NCBI GenBank assembly: GCA_003501365.1
Contig: DNPP01000122.1
Span: 1 to 24,304, forward strand
From: Bacillota bacterium
Lineage (GTDB): Bacteria > Bacillota > UBA4882 > UBA8346
Length of the DNA: 24,304 nucleotides
Direction: 5' to 3'
Shown: positions 8,174 through 15,816 of the stretch, one piece after another
How the letters are laid out: each line of letters opens with the position of its first letter
Numbering within the stretch: position 1 is the first letter of the stretch
Position numbers and translations under genes: made by a program
Notes under the pieces: generated by a model
The model's database searches: none
What the model saw: the letters and a program-made list of their open reading frames with translations, nothing else
What the model was told of the DNA's origin: nothing

Positions 8174-9846
8174 TTTGATACCCTCCTCTTATCAGGCAGT
8201 TTTTTTAATTTTTGGTTGACAATTTCAAAGACCGGACAACCGATACCGGTTTCCTTGCTGCAGGGTTCAATATCTTTCAATTTACACTGGTTTCGACTGG
8301 TTTTGATTGAGATATCAAATTTCGGGACCAATACCCCTTTATAGATTTGTTTATATGAAGATACTCCGGCAATTTTCGTAATAGTCCGTCGCACATTTTC
8401 GCTCCAAAATGAAAGGGCCATGTTGATATCACGCCCGGTAAAAAAATGATACCCGACGAGCTTAGTCCTGCCGATCTCCATTTCCATTAGCTCCGCGCTG
8501 ATTTTACTATCTTTCCGGCTCACTAAGGCAGTAAGCCGCTTTACTTTTAGTTGTAACCGTTGATCCAACGGGTTTAAATAACATACAAAATCCCCGCTTT
8601 TAAAACCCCATCTTCCTAACCGGGTGGTCATTTGAGTCCAAAAGTATTCCCGAAGTTCGTTTAAACACTTTTCCTGATGGAATTGCGCTTCGACGAAACG
8701 CTCGGGTTTGATTTCCAAAAAATCTAAAAAGAGAAATGACAACTGTTCGTGCGGAAATCCTCCACAAAGGAATACATATTTGAAAATGTCCGAATAAGCC
8801 CTAAGTTTCACATTATTCCAGCCCGATAACTCGTCTTCTTCCGGTTCCGCATCCATTTTCAAATCAGCTTGACCTGAGAATTGTTCATTTATTGGATATT
8901 GATACTTATCGTTTTTATTATCATCCCTAATAAAGAATAAATGTTTCTCTAGTACGTATTGGAGAAAGCTTTTTATATAAATCTTATCGATTTCCGGATC
9001 ATAGGAACATTTTTTCCCGGAGATATCCGCAACTACCTCCGGGACAACTTTTTCGACAACTACACGAATGGCTTCTTTGGTTTCATCATTATCAAACGCC
9101 AGGCCCTGCTCACCAAAGAGAAAGTTGGATTGCTGATTATCCCGGCTAAAATTCTCCCGAATCTTTGAAGGAAGGGCCTCCGTCAAATAGTCTTTTATTG
9201 CTGCTATACTTTCCGGAGCGCCATTGATTGCCTTCAAATAAGCCCAGTTTACGGCTAGATTTTCGGCCACTCCGTATCTTCGGCGGAATCCTTTTTGCGT
9301 TTCAACAGTAATCAACTTTAAAAACATTTGAATCAAAAAATTGTAAAGCCGTTGACTAAGAAGAAAGGTAAGGGGTTCGGAAGATGACTGACAACGGTCA
9401 ATCACTTTATCCCAAAGGACGCCGGCCAAACTGTCAACGATCACTTCGGGAATTTTTCGGCTACTCTTTAAAAAGGGGATGAGGACTAGATTGCACATTG
9501 GATAAATGGCGGATTCCATTCTGTATTGATTGTAGATAAACTCCCGGATCAGTTTTTGGTAGTCACAATCATTTAAAATAAGACACTTGAAGAAACTTTG
9601 AATAATAGTTGACTCGGCAACATCACGATTGTTTTCTGCGATTGGTTCTTTGGTTTGTTCGATATAACTTTGAATTGCCCATTCAGCCATATACTTGGCA
9701 TTGGATTGGTTACAGTCGATAACTTTTACTTGAATAAACGCCGTCAAGCTTTTTATTAACTTAGCTTCCGGCGTCTTTATATTTTGCGGGACGCCATCGG
9801 TCCGAATATTATCAGTACTTTCTGTTCCTGACCACGCAGGTTTCAT
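8170..9846 (-). CDS. 558-residue protein of unknown function, partner of the zinc-finger gene
   Basis: I cannot assign a family. It is soluble, largely helical, and Lys/Glu rich. A segment around 351-402 (the YSDIFKYVFL region to LNELREYF) has a faint resemblance in hydrophobic spacing to region 4 of sigma-70-family factors. Gene order (start upstream of, and overlapping by 4 bases, a zf-HC2 anti-sigma-like gene) is the usual order for an ECF sigma/anti-sigma pair. At 558 residues it is far longer than an ECF sigma (about 180-200), so a sigma role is only a hypothesis. The C-terminus has several cysteines (C521, C529, C537). It is divergent from the LuxI-like gene across a 250-base gap. An SD-like GGGGAGA precedes the ATG on this strand. 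Confidence 0.7.
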   Translation of the reverse strand: MKPAWSGTESTDNIRTDGVPQNIKTPEAKLIKSLTAFIQVKVIDCNQSNAKYMAEWAIQSYIEQTKEPIAENNRDVAESTIIQSFFKCLILNDCDYQKLIREFIYNQYRMESAIYPMCNLVLIPFLKSSRKIPEVIVDSLAGVLWDKVIDRCQSSSEPLTFLLSQRLYNFLIQMFLKLITVETQKGFRRRYGVAENLAVNWAYLKAINGAPESIAAIKDYLTEALPSKIRENFSRDNQQSNFLFGEQGLAFDNDETKEAIRVVVEKVVPEVVADISGKKCSYDPEIDKIYIKSFLQYVLEKHLFFIRDDNKNDKYQYPINEQFSGQADLKMDAEPEEDELSGWNNVKLRAYSDIFKYVFLCGGFPHEQLSFLFLDFLEIKPERFVEAQFHQEKCLNELREYFWTQMTTRLGRWGFKSGDFVCYLNPLDQRLQLKVKRLTALVSRKDSKISAELMEMEIGRTKLVGYHFFTGRDINMALSFWSENVRRTITKIAGVSSYKQIYKGVLVPKFDISIKTSRNQCKLKDIEPCSKETGIGCPVFEIVNQKLKKLPDKRRVSK

Positions 9847-10053
9847 TGGAAAAAATCTCCCCTAATCAATCATTGTATGGCGCTTGATTCGCAGAATTCA
9901 TCCTGCTTTTAGGAATATCCTCAGAATGTTATCAAGGGTAATTCATGTTAATATTCCATTTTTTTCTTATTTTATCATAATTTGAATTCGATGTCATGAG
10001 CATTCAATCGATTCTTTTGAAATTGAATATTAATTAATTTTTAGCTTCTGATA

Positions 10054-10092
10054 AACACCCCTTTCTTGATCTAGAGATCAAAAAGGAGTGTT
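10054..10092 (+). promoter_or_regulatory. SD-sequestering hairpin in the leader of the LuxI-like gene
   Basis: In the RNA, 10054-10071 and 10076-10092 fold back on each other. An inner TTGATC/GATCAA stem has a 4-base loop (TAGA). An outer arm pairs AACACCCCTTT with AAAGGAGTGTT, with one bulge (C65 of the line, 10065) and one mismatch. The outer arm contains AAAAGGAG, the ribosome binding site of the LuxI-like gene. Folded, this stem would hide the site. The relic of this gene at 16707 keeps an equivalent CACCCC/GGGGTG pairing (16672-16677 with 16695-16700) although the sequences differ. Confidence 0.65.
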
Positions 10093-10096
10093 GGAA

Positions 10097-10780
10097 ATGA
10101 ATTTAAACAGTGAAAAAATTCAAGTAAGGCTTGTAACCATCGAGGAGCAAGAAACCATGGAGGGAATTTACCGCCTACGCAACGAGATTTATGCCAAGGA
10201 GAAAGGATGGGCGCCGGATTTGAGTACCGGAATGGAAAAAGATAGTTATGACAATGAAAACAGCCGCTATGTAGCTGTCAGTATCCCGGATGAATCCGGC
10301 AAGGCCATGGTCATTGGCTGCCAACGGATAATTCCACTCCAGTTTCCGATAATGCTGGATAAGGATTTCCGGGAGCTGATTCCCGGCATAGAGTTGACTC
10401 GTGAATCAGCCATCGAAGTCACCCGAATCGCCATTGATAAGAAATTTCGGCGCCAACACGCAGATCTTCTCATCTACCGGGAAGTGGTGAAATGGTCCAA
10501 GGAAAACAACATCATTCACTGGTATTTCGTGGTAGAACCTAAATATCTACATTATCTCAATTGGCTGGGAATTGAAGCGGTACAAATTGGGAAGGAAAAG
10601 GTGTTTCCGGACGGAGTTAAAACCATAGCGGTTTACATTGACTTACCGCGGGCCCTCGAAAAATTAAAAGTCAATAATCCGGAAGTCCATCAGTTCGTTA
10701 CGAATCAGTATTATATTCCTTGGTTTCATCCGGAAACATCCGGTCCACGCGACATGCTCATCCGGCAAAACCAGATCTGA
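10097..10780 (+). CDS. LuxI-type acyltransferase (autoinducer-synthase-like)
   Basis: 227 residues from the ATG at 10097, which has AAAAGGAG 8 bases upstream; an in-frame GTG nine bases earlier lies inside that site. Residues match the LuxI conserved set with near-constant spacing: R28, Y32 (usually F), W38, the E47-x-D49-x2-D52 motif, R77 in GCQRIIP, F91, E107 and R110 in EVTR. In LuxI the series is R25, F29, W35, E44, D46, D49, R70, F84, E101, R104. The fold is the GNAT type, and length is slightly above the usual 190-220. It probably transfers an acyl group to an amino-acid-type acceptor. Homoserine lactone cannot be assumed, because N-acyl amino acid synthases and exosortase-associated acyltransferases share this core. 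The RiPP operon's operator begins 12 bases after its stop. Confidence 0.85.
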   Translation: MNLNSEKIQVRLVTIEEQETMEGIYRLRNEIYAKEKGWAPDLSTGMEKDSYDNENSRYVAVSIPDESGKAMVIGCQRIIPLQFPIMLDKDFRELIPGIELTRESAIEVTRIAIDKKFRRQHADLLIYREVVKWSKENNIIHWYFVVEPKYLHYLNWLGIEAVQIGKEKVFPDGVKTIAVYIDLPRALEKLKVNNPEVHQFVTNQYYIPWFHPETSGPRDMLIRQNQI

Positions 10781-10792
10781 GGAGACACAAAA

Positions 10793-10861
10793 TGTGACAA
10801 ATGTCATACTTGGATATTATTGTCACAATTGGTTGAACTATTGAATTGGTGAGTCTACAAT
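10793..10861 (+). promoter_or_regulatory. Four-copy operator plus sigma-A promoter, copy B (RiPP operon)
   Basis: TGTGACA-AA-TGTCATA (10793-10808), then ATTGTCACAAT (10819-10829, palindromic around its central C), then TTGAAC (10833-10838), a 17-base spacer, and TACAAT (10856-10861). The predicted transcript would start near 10868 and cover the small secreted protein and the radical SAM genes. The leader of about 145 bases contains a second GGGAGG-like site near 10948 with no convincing gene after it. Confidence 0.8.
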
Positions 10862-11012
10862 TATAATTGAATTTTGAAACAAGAGCAATAATAAATGAGT
10901 TTAAGTACTGTAAAGGCTTGGTTCTTATTGATTAAAATTTACAACAGGGAGGTGAAAATAGAGAAACGCACTTTATTTTATCCAAAAATATTATATAGGG
11001 AGGTTTCAGATA

Positions 11013-11336
11013 ATGAAGATGAAAAAAAGGTTTATTGTATTTATTTTGGTTTTTTTGATTTATCCTTGTGCAATACATATGGGCAATAATGGAATTGTAT
11101 TAAGAAACAATAGTGGAATTGCATTAGCAAATTATGACCCTGTCTATCGGGCCCAACTTGTAAGATGGCTTGAAGAAGCAGAAAAAGATTTAGCTAATGC
11201 ACAAAAAGACTACGATTGGGATGTTGAACATAACACAGGTACTATTATGGGAAGTTATAGGGTAGCGCAAGCCCAAAGACATGTTGATCAATGTAAACAA
11301 AGGCTGTATGAATACGACTTGAATAACCCTTCTTGA
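11013..11336 (+). CDS. Small secreted protein, first gene of the RiPP operon
   Basis: 107 residues. It has a lysine start (MKMKKR), a hydrophobic stretch (FIVFILVFLIYPCAI) and a polar mature part, which together form a secretory signal. The cysteine after YP does not make a good lipobox. The mature region (about 45-100) is helical and charged, with a heptad-like pattern around VRWLEEAEKDLANAQKDY and AQAQRHVDQCKQRLYEY. AGGGAGG lies about 10 bases upstream. No family is recognised. Its place between the operator and the maturation enzymes suggests a role with the RiPP, for example immunity or surface binding, but it could be an independent secreted factor. It has no Cys-rich core, so it is not a second precursor of the same type. 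Confidence 0.75.
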   Translation: MKMKKRFIVFILVFLIYPCAIHMGNNGIVLRNNSGIALANYDPVYRAQLVRWLEEAEKDLANAQKDYDWDVEHNTGTIMGSYRVAQAQRHVDQCKQRLYEYDLNNPS

Positions 11337-11407
11337 ATGATTGTTTTGAAGGCATTAATTTGATCGAGTTTTATTCTAATGAATCGGGGTTTTAAAAGGT
11401 GGATTCA

Positions 11408-12607
11408 ATGCAACCGATATTTGAAAATTTAAACGGTAATTTAAAACGTCGCATCTGTATGTTGATGGTGACGCACGCCTGCAATTTAAACTGCACCTAT
11501 TGTTACGAGGCACATAAGGATAATCAAATGATGTCGTTTGATTTGGCAAAGTCGCTCATCATGAAGGAAGCGGAACTGGTTCAAAACGATCCCCGTTTCG
11601 ATGAGTTGGAAATTGATTTCATGGGCGGCGAACCGTTGATGAACTTTGAGCTTATCAAACGGATTATCGAATGGCTGGCAGCCGAACCGTTTCCGGTCCC
11701 TTTCATTTGTTTTGCATCAACCAATGGGACGTTGCTTGATGAAGAACGAAAGGCCTGGTTCAAAAAATATCGGGATTTAGTGTGGCTGGGCGCCAGTTAT
11801 GACGGAAGCGACGAAATGCAACGGAAAAACAGGGGAACTGAAGAAAGAACCGTTGATTTTTCTTTCTTTCACGAGACATGGCCGATACAGGGGTTTAAAC
11901 TGACGGTTTCAAAGGAGTCATTACCCCATTTGGCTGCCGGCATTTTTGATTCGCAGAGGAAAGGGTATCGTTTAGCTGCATCATTGGCACAAGGTGTCGA
12001 TTGGAGTGATGTTGAGGCGGAACTTTATTTAGAACAATTGCGATTACTCGCGAAGGCCTATCTAGATAATTCACGCCTCATTCCAATAAATCTGCTGACG
12101 CGAGGTCTGTTCGGTCTTACAAATCCGTCTCGGCATCAACGCAGATTTTGCGGGACGGGAGTACACATGATTAGCTATGATGTCGATGGCCGAAGTTATG
12201 GTTGCCATATGTTTTCTCCGGTTGTGCTCGGCCAAGAAAGAGCCCTTGAGTTATCCAAAGTGGAATGGACCTGCGATACCATCGCGGTTGATGCTCGTTG
12301 TAATGAATGCTGCCTTAAAGATTACTGCCCGACATGTATGGGGTTTAATTATCGTTACCGAGGCGATTTGTCGAAACGGGATTTTCGCTGGTGTAAAATG
12401 ATTCTTGCCGAAGCAATTGCCTCATGCGAATTCCAAATCAAGGTACTGGCTGCTAGATGTGAATCGCTAACCGAAGATGAGGCGAAGCATGGACAATCTG
12501 CTCTAAATGCATACCCTCTTCTCTCATCATTTTCAGTCCGAAAGGCGGAGGTTCCGTTCAAATTTATACCGTCTCGATTAAAGCGGAAAGGAGGTGGTTT
12601 AACATGA
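11408..12607 (+). CDS. Radical SAM/SPASM RiPP maturase 1
   Basis: 399 residues from ATG 11408, with AAAAGGTGG 5-6 bases upstream. The radical SAM motif is C25-x3-C29-x2-C32 (THACNLNCTYCYE) and binds the cluster that cleaves S-adenosylmethionine. GGEP (73-76) is the usual following motif. The C-terminal SPASM-type domain has cysteines at about 248, 266, 298, 301, 302, 307, 310 and 329 (the YDVDGRSYGCHMF and CNECCLKDYCPTC regions), which should hold auxiliary iron-sulfur clusters. It overlaps the precursor gene by 4 bases (ATGA). By family knowledge, enzymes of this type form thioether or other crosslinks on a peptide. The second maturase (12920) has the same architecture but is diverged, so each may modify different residues. 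Confidence 0.9.
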   Translation: MQPIFENLNGNLKRRICMLMVTHACNLNCTYCYEAHKDNQMMSFDLAKSLIMKEAELVQNDPRFDELEIDFMGGEPLMNFELIKRIIEWLAAEPFPVPFICFASTNGTLLDEERKAWFKKYRDLVWLGASYDGSDEMQRKNRGTEERTVDFSFFHETWPIQGFKLTVSKESLPHLAAGIFDSQRKGYRLAASLAQGVDWSDVEAELYLEQLRLLAKAYLDNSRLIPINLLTRGLFGLTNPSRHQRRFCGTGVHMISYDVDGRSYGCHMFSPVVLGQERALELSKVEWTCDTIAVDARCNECCLKDYCPTCMGFNYRYRGDLSKRDFRWCKMILAEAIASCEFQIKVLAARCESLTEDEAKHGQSALNAYPLLSSFSVRKAEVPFKFIPSRLKRKGGGLT

Positions 12608-12801
12608 ACATTGACGAGCAAGAAGTGTCAAAGCTTCGTACGTTGCTTGAATCCTACAAGCAACAACACGGAACTATCGCAACAGGATCACCTGAAAGTA
12701 CTAATTGTTATACCTGTTCAGGTTCCTGCGATAACTTTTGTACACACTCTTGCAGTACTTACTGTGATGGCAACTCTGGATCTTGCTGGAACTCTCGGTA
12801 G
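12604..12801 (+). CDS. Cysteine-rich RiPP precursor peptide
   Basis: 65 residues. The leader (1-34) is polar and helical (EQEVSKLRTLLESYKQQ). The core has seven cysteines at 35, 38, 42, 46, 50, 54 and 61, so five successive Cys (38-54) are spaced exactly four residues apart, and the others are x2 and x6. Ser, Thr, Asn and Gly fill the gaps. It lies between two radical SAM/SPASM enzymes, upstream of an exporter. The start overlaps the stop of the first maturase and has a very strong ribosome binding site (AAAGGAGGTGG, 12587-12597, 6 bases before ATG). The spacing resembles precursors whose Cys form thioether links to neighbouring residues (ranthipeptide-like), but the product class is inferred. 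No obvious GG cleavage site is seen in the leader. Confidence 0.9.
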   Translation: MNIDEQEVSKLRTLLESYKQQHGTIATGSPESTNCYTCSGSCDNFCTHSCSTYCDGNSGSCWNSR

Positions 12802-12817
12802 AAGGTAGGTGACTATT

Positions 12818-12910
12818 GGCAGCCAGTACTTTGCTTTGGAGTTCAAATATGCCGTGGCGAACGGAAAGCTAGATATGTCATGGCATATTTTCTATGTTTA
12901 ACTGGCTGTC
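12818..12910 (+). promoter_or_regulatory. Nested RNA hairpin between precursor and second maturase
   Basis: An outer stem pairs GGCAGCCAGT (12818-12827) with ACTGGCTGTC (12901-12910), all pairs valid counting one G-U. Inside it an inner 13-bp stem pairs 12845-12857 with 12878-12890, starting from a perfect AAATATGCC/GGCATATTT. No T tract follows, so it is not a normal terminator. The outer arm ends 9 bases before the next gene's ATG, which has no visible ribosome binding site. The likely role is to set the ratio of precursor to downstream enzymes by slowing transcription, stabilising the upstream RNA or controlling initiation. Confidence 0.6.
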
Positions 12911-12919
12911 TTGACAGTA

Positions 12920-14083
12920 ATGAATAATACTGTAGGTTTTGCGGAAAGTGTACACAGTCCTATTCCCGATAGACGACAAATTATTCTAATGGTCTCGCAA
13001 GCATGTAATTTGGACTGTGAGTACTGTTATCAATCAAAGAAGTCCAAAGGGATTATGTCGGTTGTGACCGCCAAATGTATTCTTGAAGATGAATTTGCCA
13101 AGATGCTAAATGATGACTGGACAACGCGAGCTGAAATTGCCTATATGGGGGGCGAGCCTTTGTTGAACTTCGATTTAATTCGCGAAGTGTCCGAATGGCT
13201 CTGGTCAAAGGAACAGGCGATTCCCTTTGAATTGACGGTTCGCACTAACGGAACTTTGTTGTCCGGCGACATGGAACTATGGCTGTCGGCCAATAAATCC
13301 CGGATTGATGTCGGATTAAGTATGGATGGACTCTCTACGATGAACAAGTTTAATCGTACGGATCAGTTCATAAATTGGAAGTTCTTTCGGGAAAATTGGC
13401 CGTCACGCCGGATAAAACTTGTCCTCTTTAAGGATTCGGTTTATTTGTTGGCGGAAACGATACGTGAAATGAACCGCACCGGGATACCCTTTGAAACGGA
13501 GATCGGAGAAGGTTTCGAATGGACTCCTGAGACTGCGGGTGTTTTGGAAAATCAATTGTTAAGTCTTATTCCGGAATACATGGACCAGCCGGAAGAAGCG
13601 GTTAATTGCGGTCTCTTTTCTTTCCGAATAGCCGATTATTTCCCGGAATATCCTATGCGTGACATCGCATTCTGCGGGGAGTCCAACAATATTATCGCTT
13701 ATGATGTTGACGGTTCGCCCTGCATTTGTCATGTTTTTTCAACCCCCGTACTGGGATATGAGAAGGCGCGCTGGGCTTGGGACAACCTAAGAGAAATAAA
13801 ATCGATCCCGTTTGATCCGACCTGCACCAAATGTCCGATTCATAAGAATTGTAAGAATTGTTTTGGCGAAAGCATGAGACTGGGTGGAACCATTTACCGA
13901 TCGGCTGCCAAAACAACAATCTGCAATGCCATGAAAGCTAAGGCCAGAGCTTGTTCTCTTTTTTTTCTTAAACGAGTGGGACGAAAAATAGCGAATAATG
14001 AATACTTGTCTCAAGATGACCAAGAGTACGCAGAAAAGGCGTTGCGATTATTGGAAATAATTCCATCGTTTATAGAATCATGA
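12920..14083 (+). CDS. Radical SAM/SPASM RiPP maturase 2
   Basis: 387 residues from ATG 12920. An in-frame TTG at 12911 is possible, but neither start has a good ribosome binding site; the preceding bases are the outer arm of a hairpin. The radical SAM motif is C29-x3-C33-x2-C36 (SQACNLDCEYCYQ), with GGEP at about 77-80. C-terminal cysteines at about 252, 268, 270, 302, 305, 311, 314 and 335 (FCGESNN, CICHVF, CTKCPIHKNCKNC) form a SPASM-type region. It shares architecture and several blocks with maturase 1 (YDVDG, VLG), so the pair arose by duplication but has diverged. It overlaps the exporter gene by 4 bases (ATGA). Each enzyme may act on a different part of the 7-Cys core, or one may be a partner subunit. 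Confidence 0.85.
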   Translation: MNNTVGFAESVHSPIPDRRQIILMVSQACNLDCEYCYQSKKSKGIMSVVTAKCILEDEFAKMLNDDWTTRAEIAYMGGEPLLNFDLIREVSEWLWSKEQAIPFELTVRTNGTLLSGDMELWLSANKSRIDVGLSMDGLSTMNKFNRTDQFINWKFFRENWPSRRIKLVLFKDSVYLLAETIREMNRTGIPFETEIGEGFEWTPETAGVLENQLLSLIPEYMDQPEEAVNCGLFSFRIADYFPEYPMRDIAFCGESNNIIAYDVDGSPCICHVFSTPVLGYEKARWAWDNLREIKSIPFDPTCTKCPIHKNCKNCFGESMRLGGTIYRSAAKTTICNAMKAKARACSLFFLKRVGRKIANNEYLSQDDQEYAEKALRLLEIIPSFIES

Positions 14084-15816
14084 GAAAACAAAAAATTTCG
14101 TTATTATCTTCGATTCCGTTTCAGATTATTTTTAATTCTTTGTCAAACAAAAATTTTTTGTTTTTGTTTGGAATATTATCTCGTTTACCCATGTTAGCAA
14201 CACCGGTGCTGTTTGGATATTTTATTTCGGCATTGGCTAAGGGGACAATTGATTACAGAGTTTATCTATTGGCTTGGGGCATTCTTTTTTTAGGACTTAT
14301 CACAATTTTATTTTTATGGGTGAATGAACGTTTATCAATAACTGCATTTTCTGAGCAAGAACGGTGCCTGAAAGAAATCGTTTGGACACATATCCAGAAT
14401 CTACCGATCCTTGTTCGCGATTCTTCCACACCGGGCGTCTGGATGCAAAAGCTGTCACGGGATGTCGCTGTCGTCACAGGAACTTGTCGTATGTTGTTTG
14501 ATGCTGGTTTGGGATTCCTGATTTTTTTCTTAGGGACCTTTTCTTTGGTTATTTGGAAAGCTCCCTCAATTTCTCTTATCTTCATCGTAGTGGCTGTATT
14601 CGCTTTACTAACACACCGATTATTTCACAAGAAGCTTGAAGCCAATACCAAAGAACTAAGAGAGTGTTTCTACCGTGAAGGTAACTTAGTTCTCGGCTTA
14701 TTGGAAATGTTACCTATCCTAAACTTGTTCGGTGTAACATCTTTATATAAACCGCTCTTTTTGTCCAATGTGAAACAAACCGCGAAAAGTCAAATCAGTC
14801 AGCAAAAAAGCATGACAGATTTCAAAGTACTGATTCAGTTGGAAATATGGGGAGTTCATGCTGTTGTTTTACTAGTTTGCACATATCTGTTTCTAAAAGG
14901 AGGGCTGAAGATTGGAGATATTGTCATGTACGATATGCTCATTGCTCAAATGCTCAATGGCCTCTCCCAAGTTATGTTTATCCTGCCACAGTTGGACATG
15001 GGATTGGAATATGCAAAGTCCTTGAAAGAAACGTTTTCCTTGGGAGAAAACCGCAACCATGCTACCAACATTATCCAAACACCCACTTCGGTTCCCCCTA
15101 TGCTACATAGAAATAACGTAACGACTCGTCCAACTATATTGAGTCTTGAATCAGTAACTTTTCGTTATTCTTCAGACAAATCTCCAGTTATCACGGATTT
15201 TACTGCCAATATTCACAAGGGCGAATTTGTGTGCTTTCTTGGAAGAAACGGGACTGGGAAAAGCACTCTTGCAAAACTGCTGATTGGAGCATATAAGCCG
15301 GAGAGCGGTATAGTTTATTTTAACGATCAAAAATCTGCAATGGTCCCACAGCATATTGTCATTTACAGAGATTCTTTGTTAGAAAATGTCAGACTCCGTG
15401 ATGAGAATATCTCGGAATCAATTGTTGAGACAATGTTGCACCAGTGCGGTTTTAAGCGTTTTTTAGATACTCATCCATCTGGGCTTTACACCAGCCTCTC
15501 TCCGGGAACTCTCTCCGGTGGTGAACTACAGACTTTGGGTATAGTTCGCGCTTTAGTTCGCAATCCGGAAATCCTGATCCTTGACGAACTGACTAACAAT
15601 CTTGATATCGTAGCTAAAGAGGCTATTTACTCGGTACTTACTGGGCTTCGCGGACAGTGCACCGTCATTTTGATCACCCACGATATTACTTGCCTTGAAT
15701 TGGCGGATCGAGTGTTCGTTTTTCATCAAGATGGTATATCGGAAATTCATAGTTCTGATACCACTTCACGAGTTCATACTGCGCTAGAAATTATCAGAAA
15801 GGAAGTCAAATCATGA
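14080..15816 (+). CDS. ABC exporter (fused permease and ATPase) for the RiPP
   Basis: 578 residues. Five to six membrane helices lie in residues 15-310, then a nucleotide-binding domain. Walker A is GRNGTGKST (388-396), the Q-loop is near Q424, the ABC signature is LSGGE (478-482), Walker B is LILDE (499-503, with the catalytic Glu), and the switch histidine is H534 in THD. It has no N-terminal C39 peptidase domain, so leader removal must be done by something else, and the next gene is a protease. It overlaps the maturase by 4 bases and the protease by 4 bases, so 12920-16331 is one tightly coupled transcript. It probably works as a homodimer exporting the modified peptide. Confidence 0.9.
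   Translation: MRKQKISLLSSIPFQIIFNSLSNKNFLFLFGILSRLPMLATPVLFGYFISALAKGTIDYRVYLLAWGILFLGLITILFLWVNERLSITAFSEQERCLKEIVWTHIQNLPILVRDSSTPGVWMQKLSRDVAVVTGTCRMLFDAGLGFLIFFLGTFSLVIWKAPSISLIFIVVAVFALLTHRLFHKKLEANTKELRECFYREGNLVLGLLEMLPILNLFGVTSLYKPLFLSNVKQTAKSQISQQKSMTDFKVLIQLEIWGVHAVVLLVCTYLFLKGGLKIGDIVMYDMLIAQMLNGLSQVMFILPQLDMGLEYAKSLKETFSLGENRNHATNIIQTPTSVPPMLHRNNVTTRPTILSLESVTFRYSSDKSPVITDFTANIHKGEFVCFLGRNGTGKSTLAKLLIGAYKPESGIVYFNDQKSAMVPQHIVIYRDSLLENVRLRDENISESIVETMLHQCGFKRFLDTHPSGLYTSLSPGTLSGGELQTLGIVRALVRNPEILILDELTNNLDIVAKEAIYSVLTGLRGQCTVILITHDITCLELADRVFVFHQDGISEIHSSDTTSRVHTALEIIRKEVKS

Noticed and set aside
10820..10828. TTGTCA within the operator as a -35 box
   Set aside because: No -10 hexamer at a 16-18 base distance is found consistently; TTGAAC/TTGAAT/TTGCAC is aligned in all four copies with a 17-base spacer.
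10895..11089. Open frame in the RiPP operon leader
   Set aside because: No ribosome binding site at its ATG, and its 3' part overlaps the better supported secreted protein at 11013. Its frame only shadows that gene.
12611..12808. Second reading frame over the RiPP precursor
   Set aside because: It overlaps the precursor in another frame, and lacks the Cys periodicity, position and ribosome binding site of the frame at 12604.
12906..12917. CTGTC-TT-GACAG palindrome at the start of maturase 2 as a fifth operator
   Set aside because: It has the half-site in a different arrangement, lacks the second site and promoter, and most of it is part of the hairpin arm.
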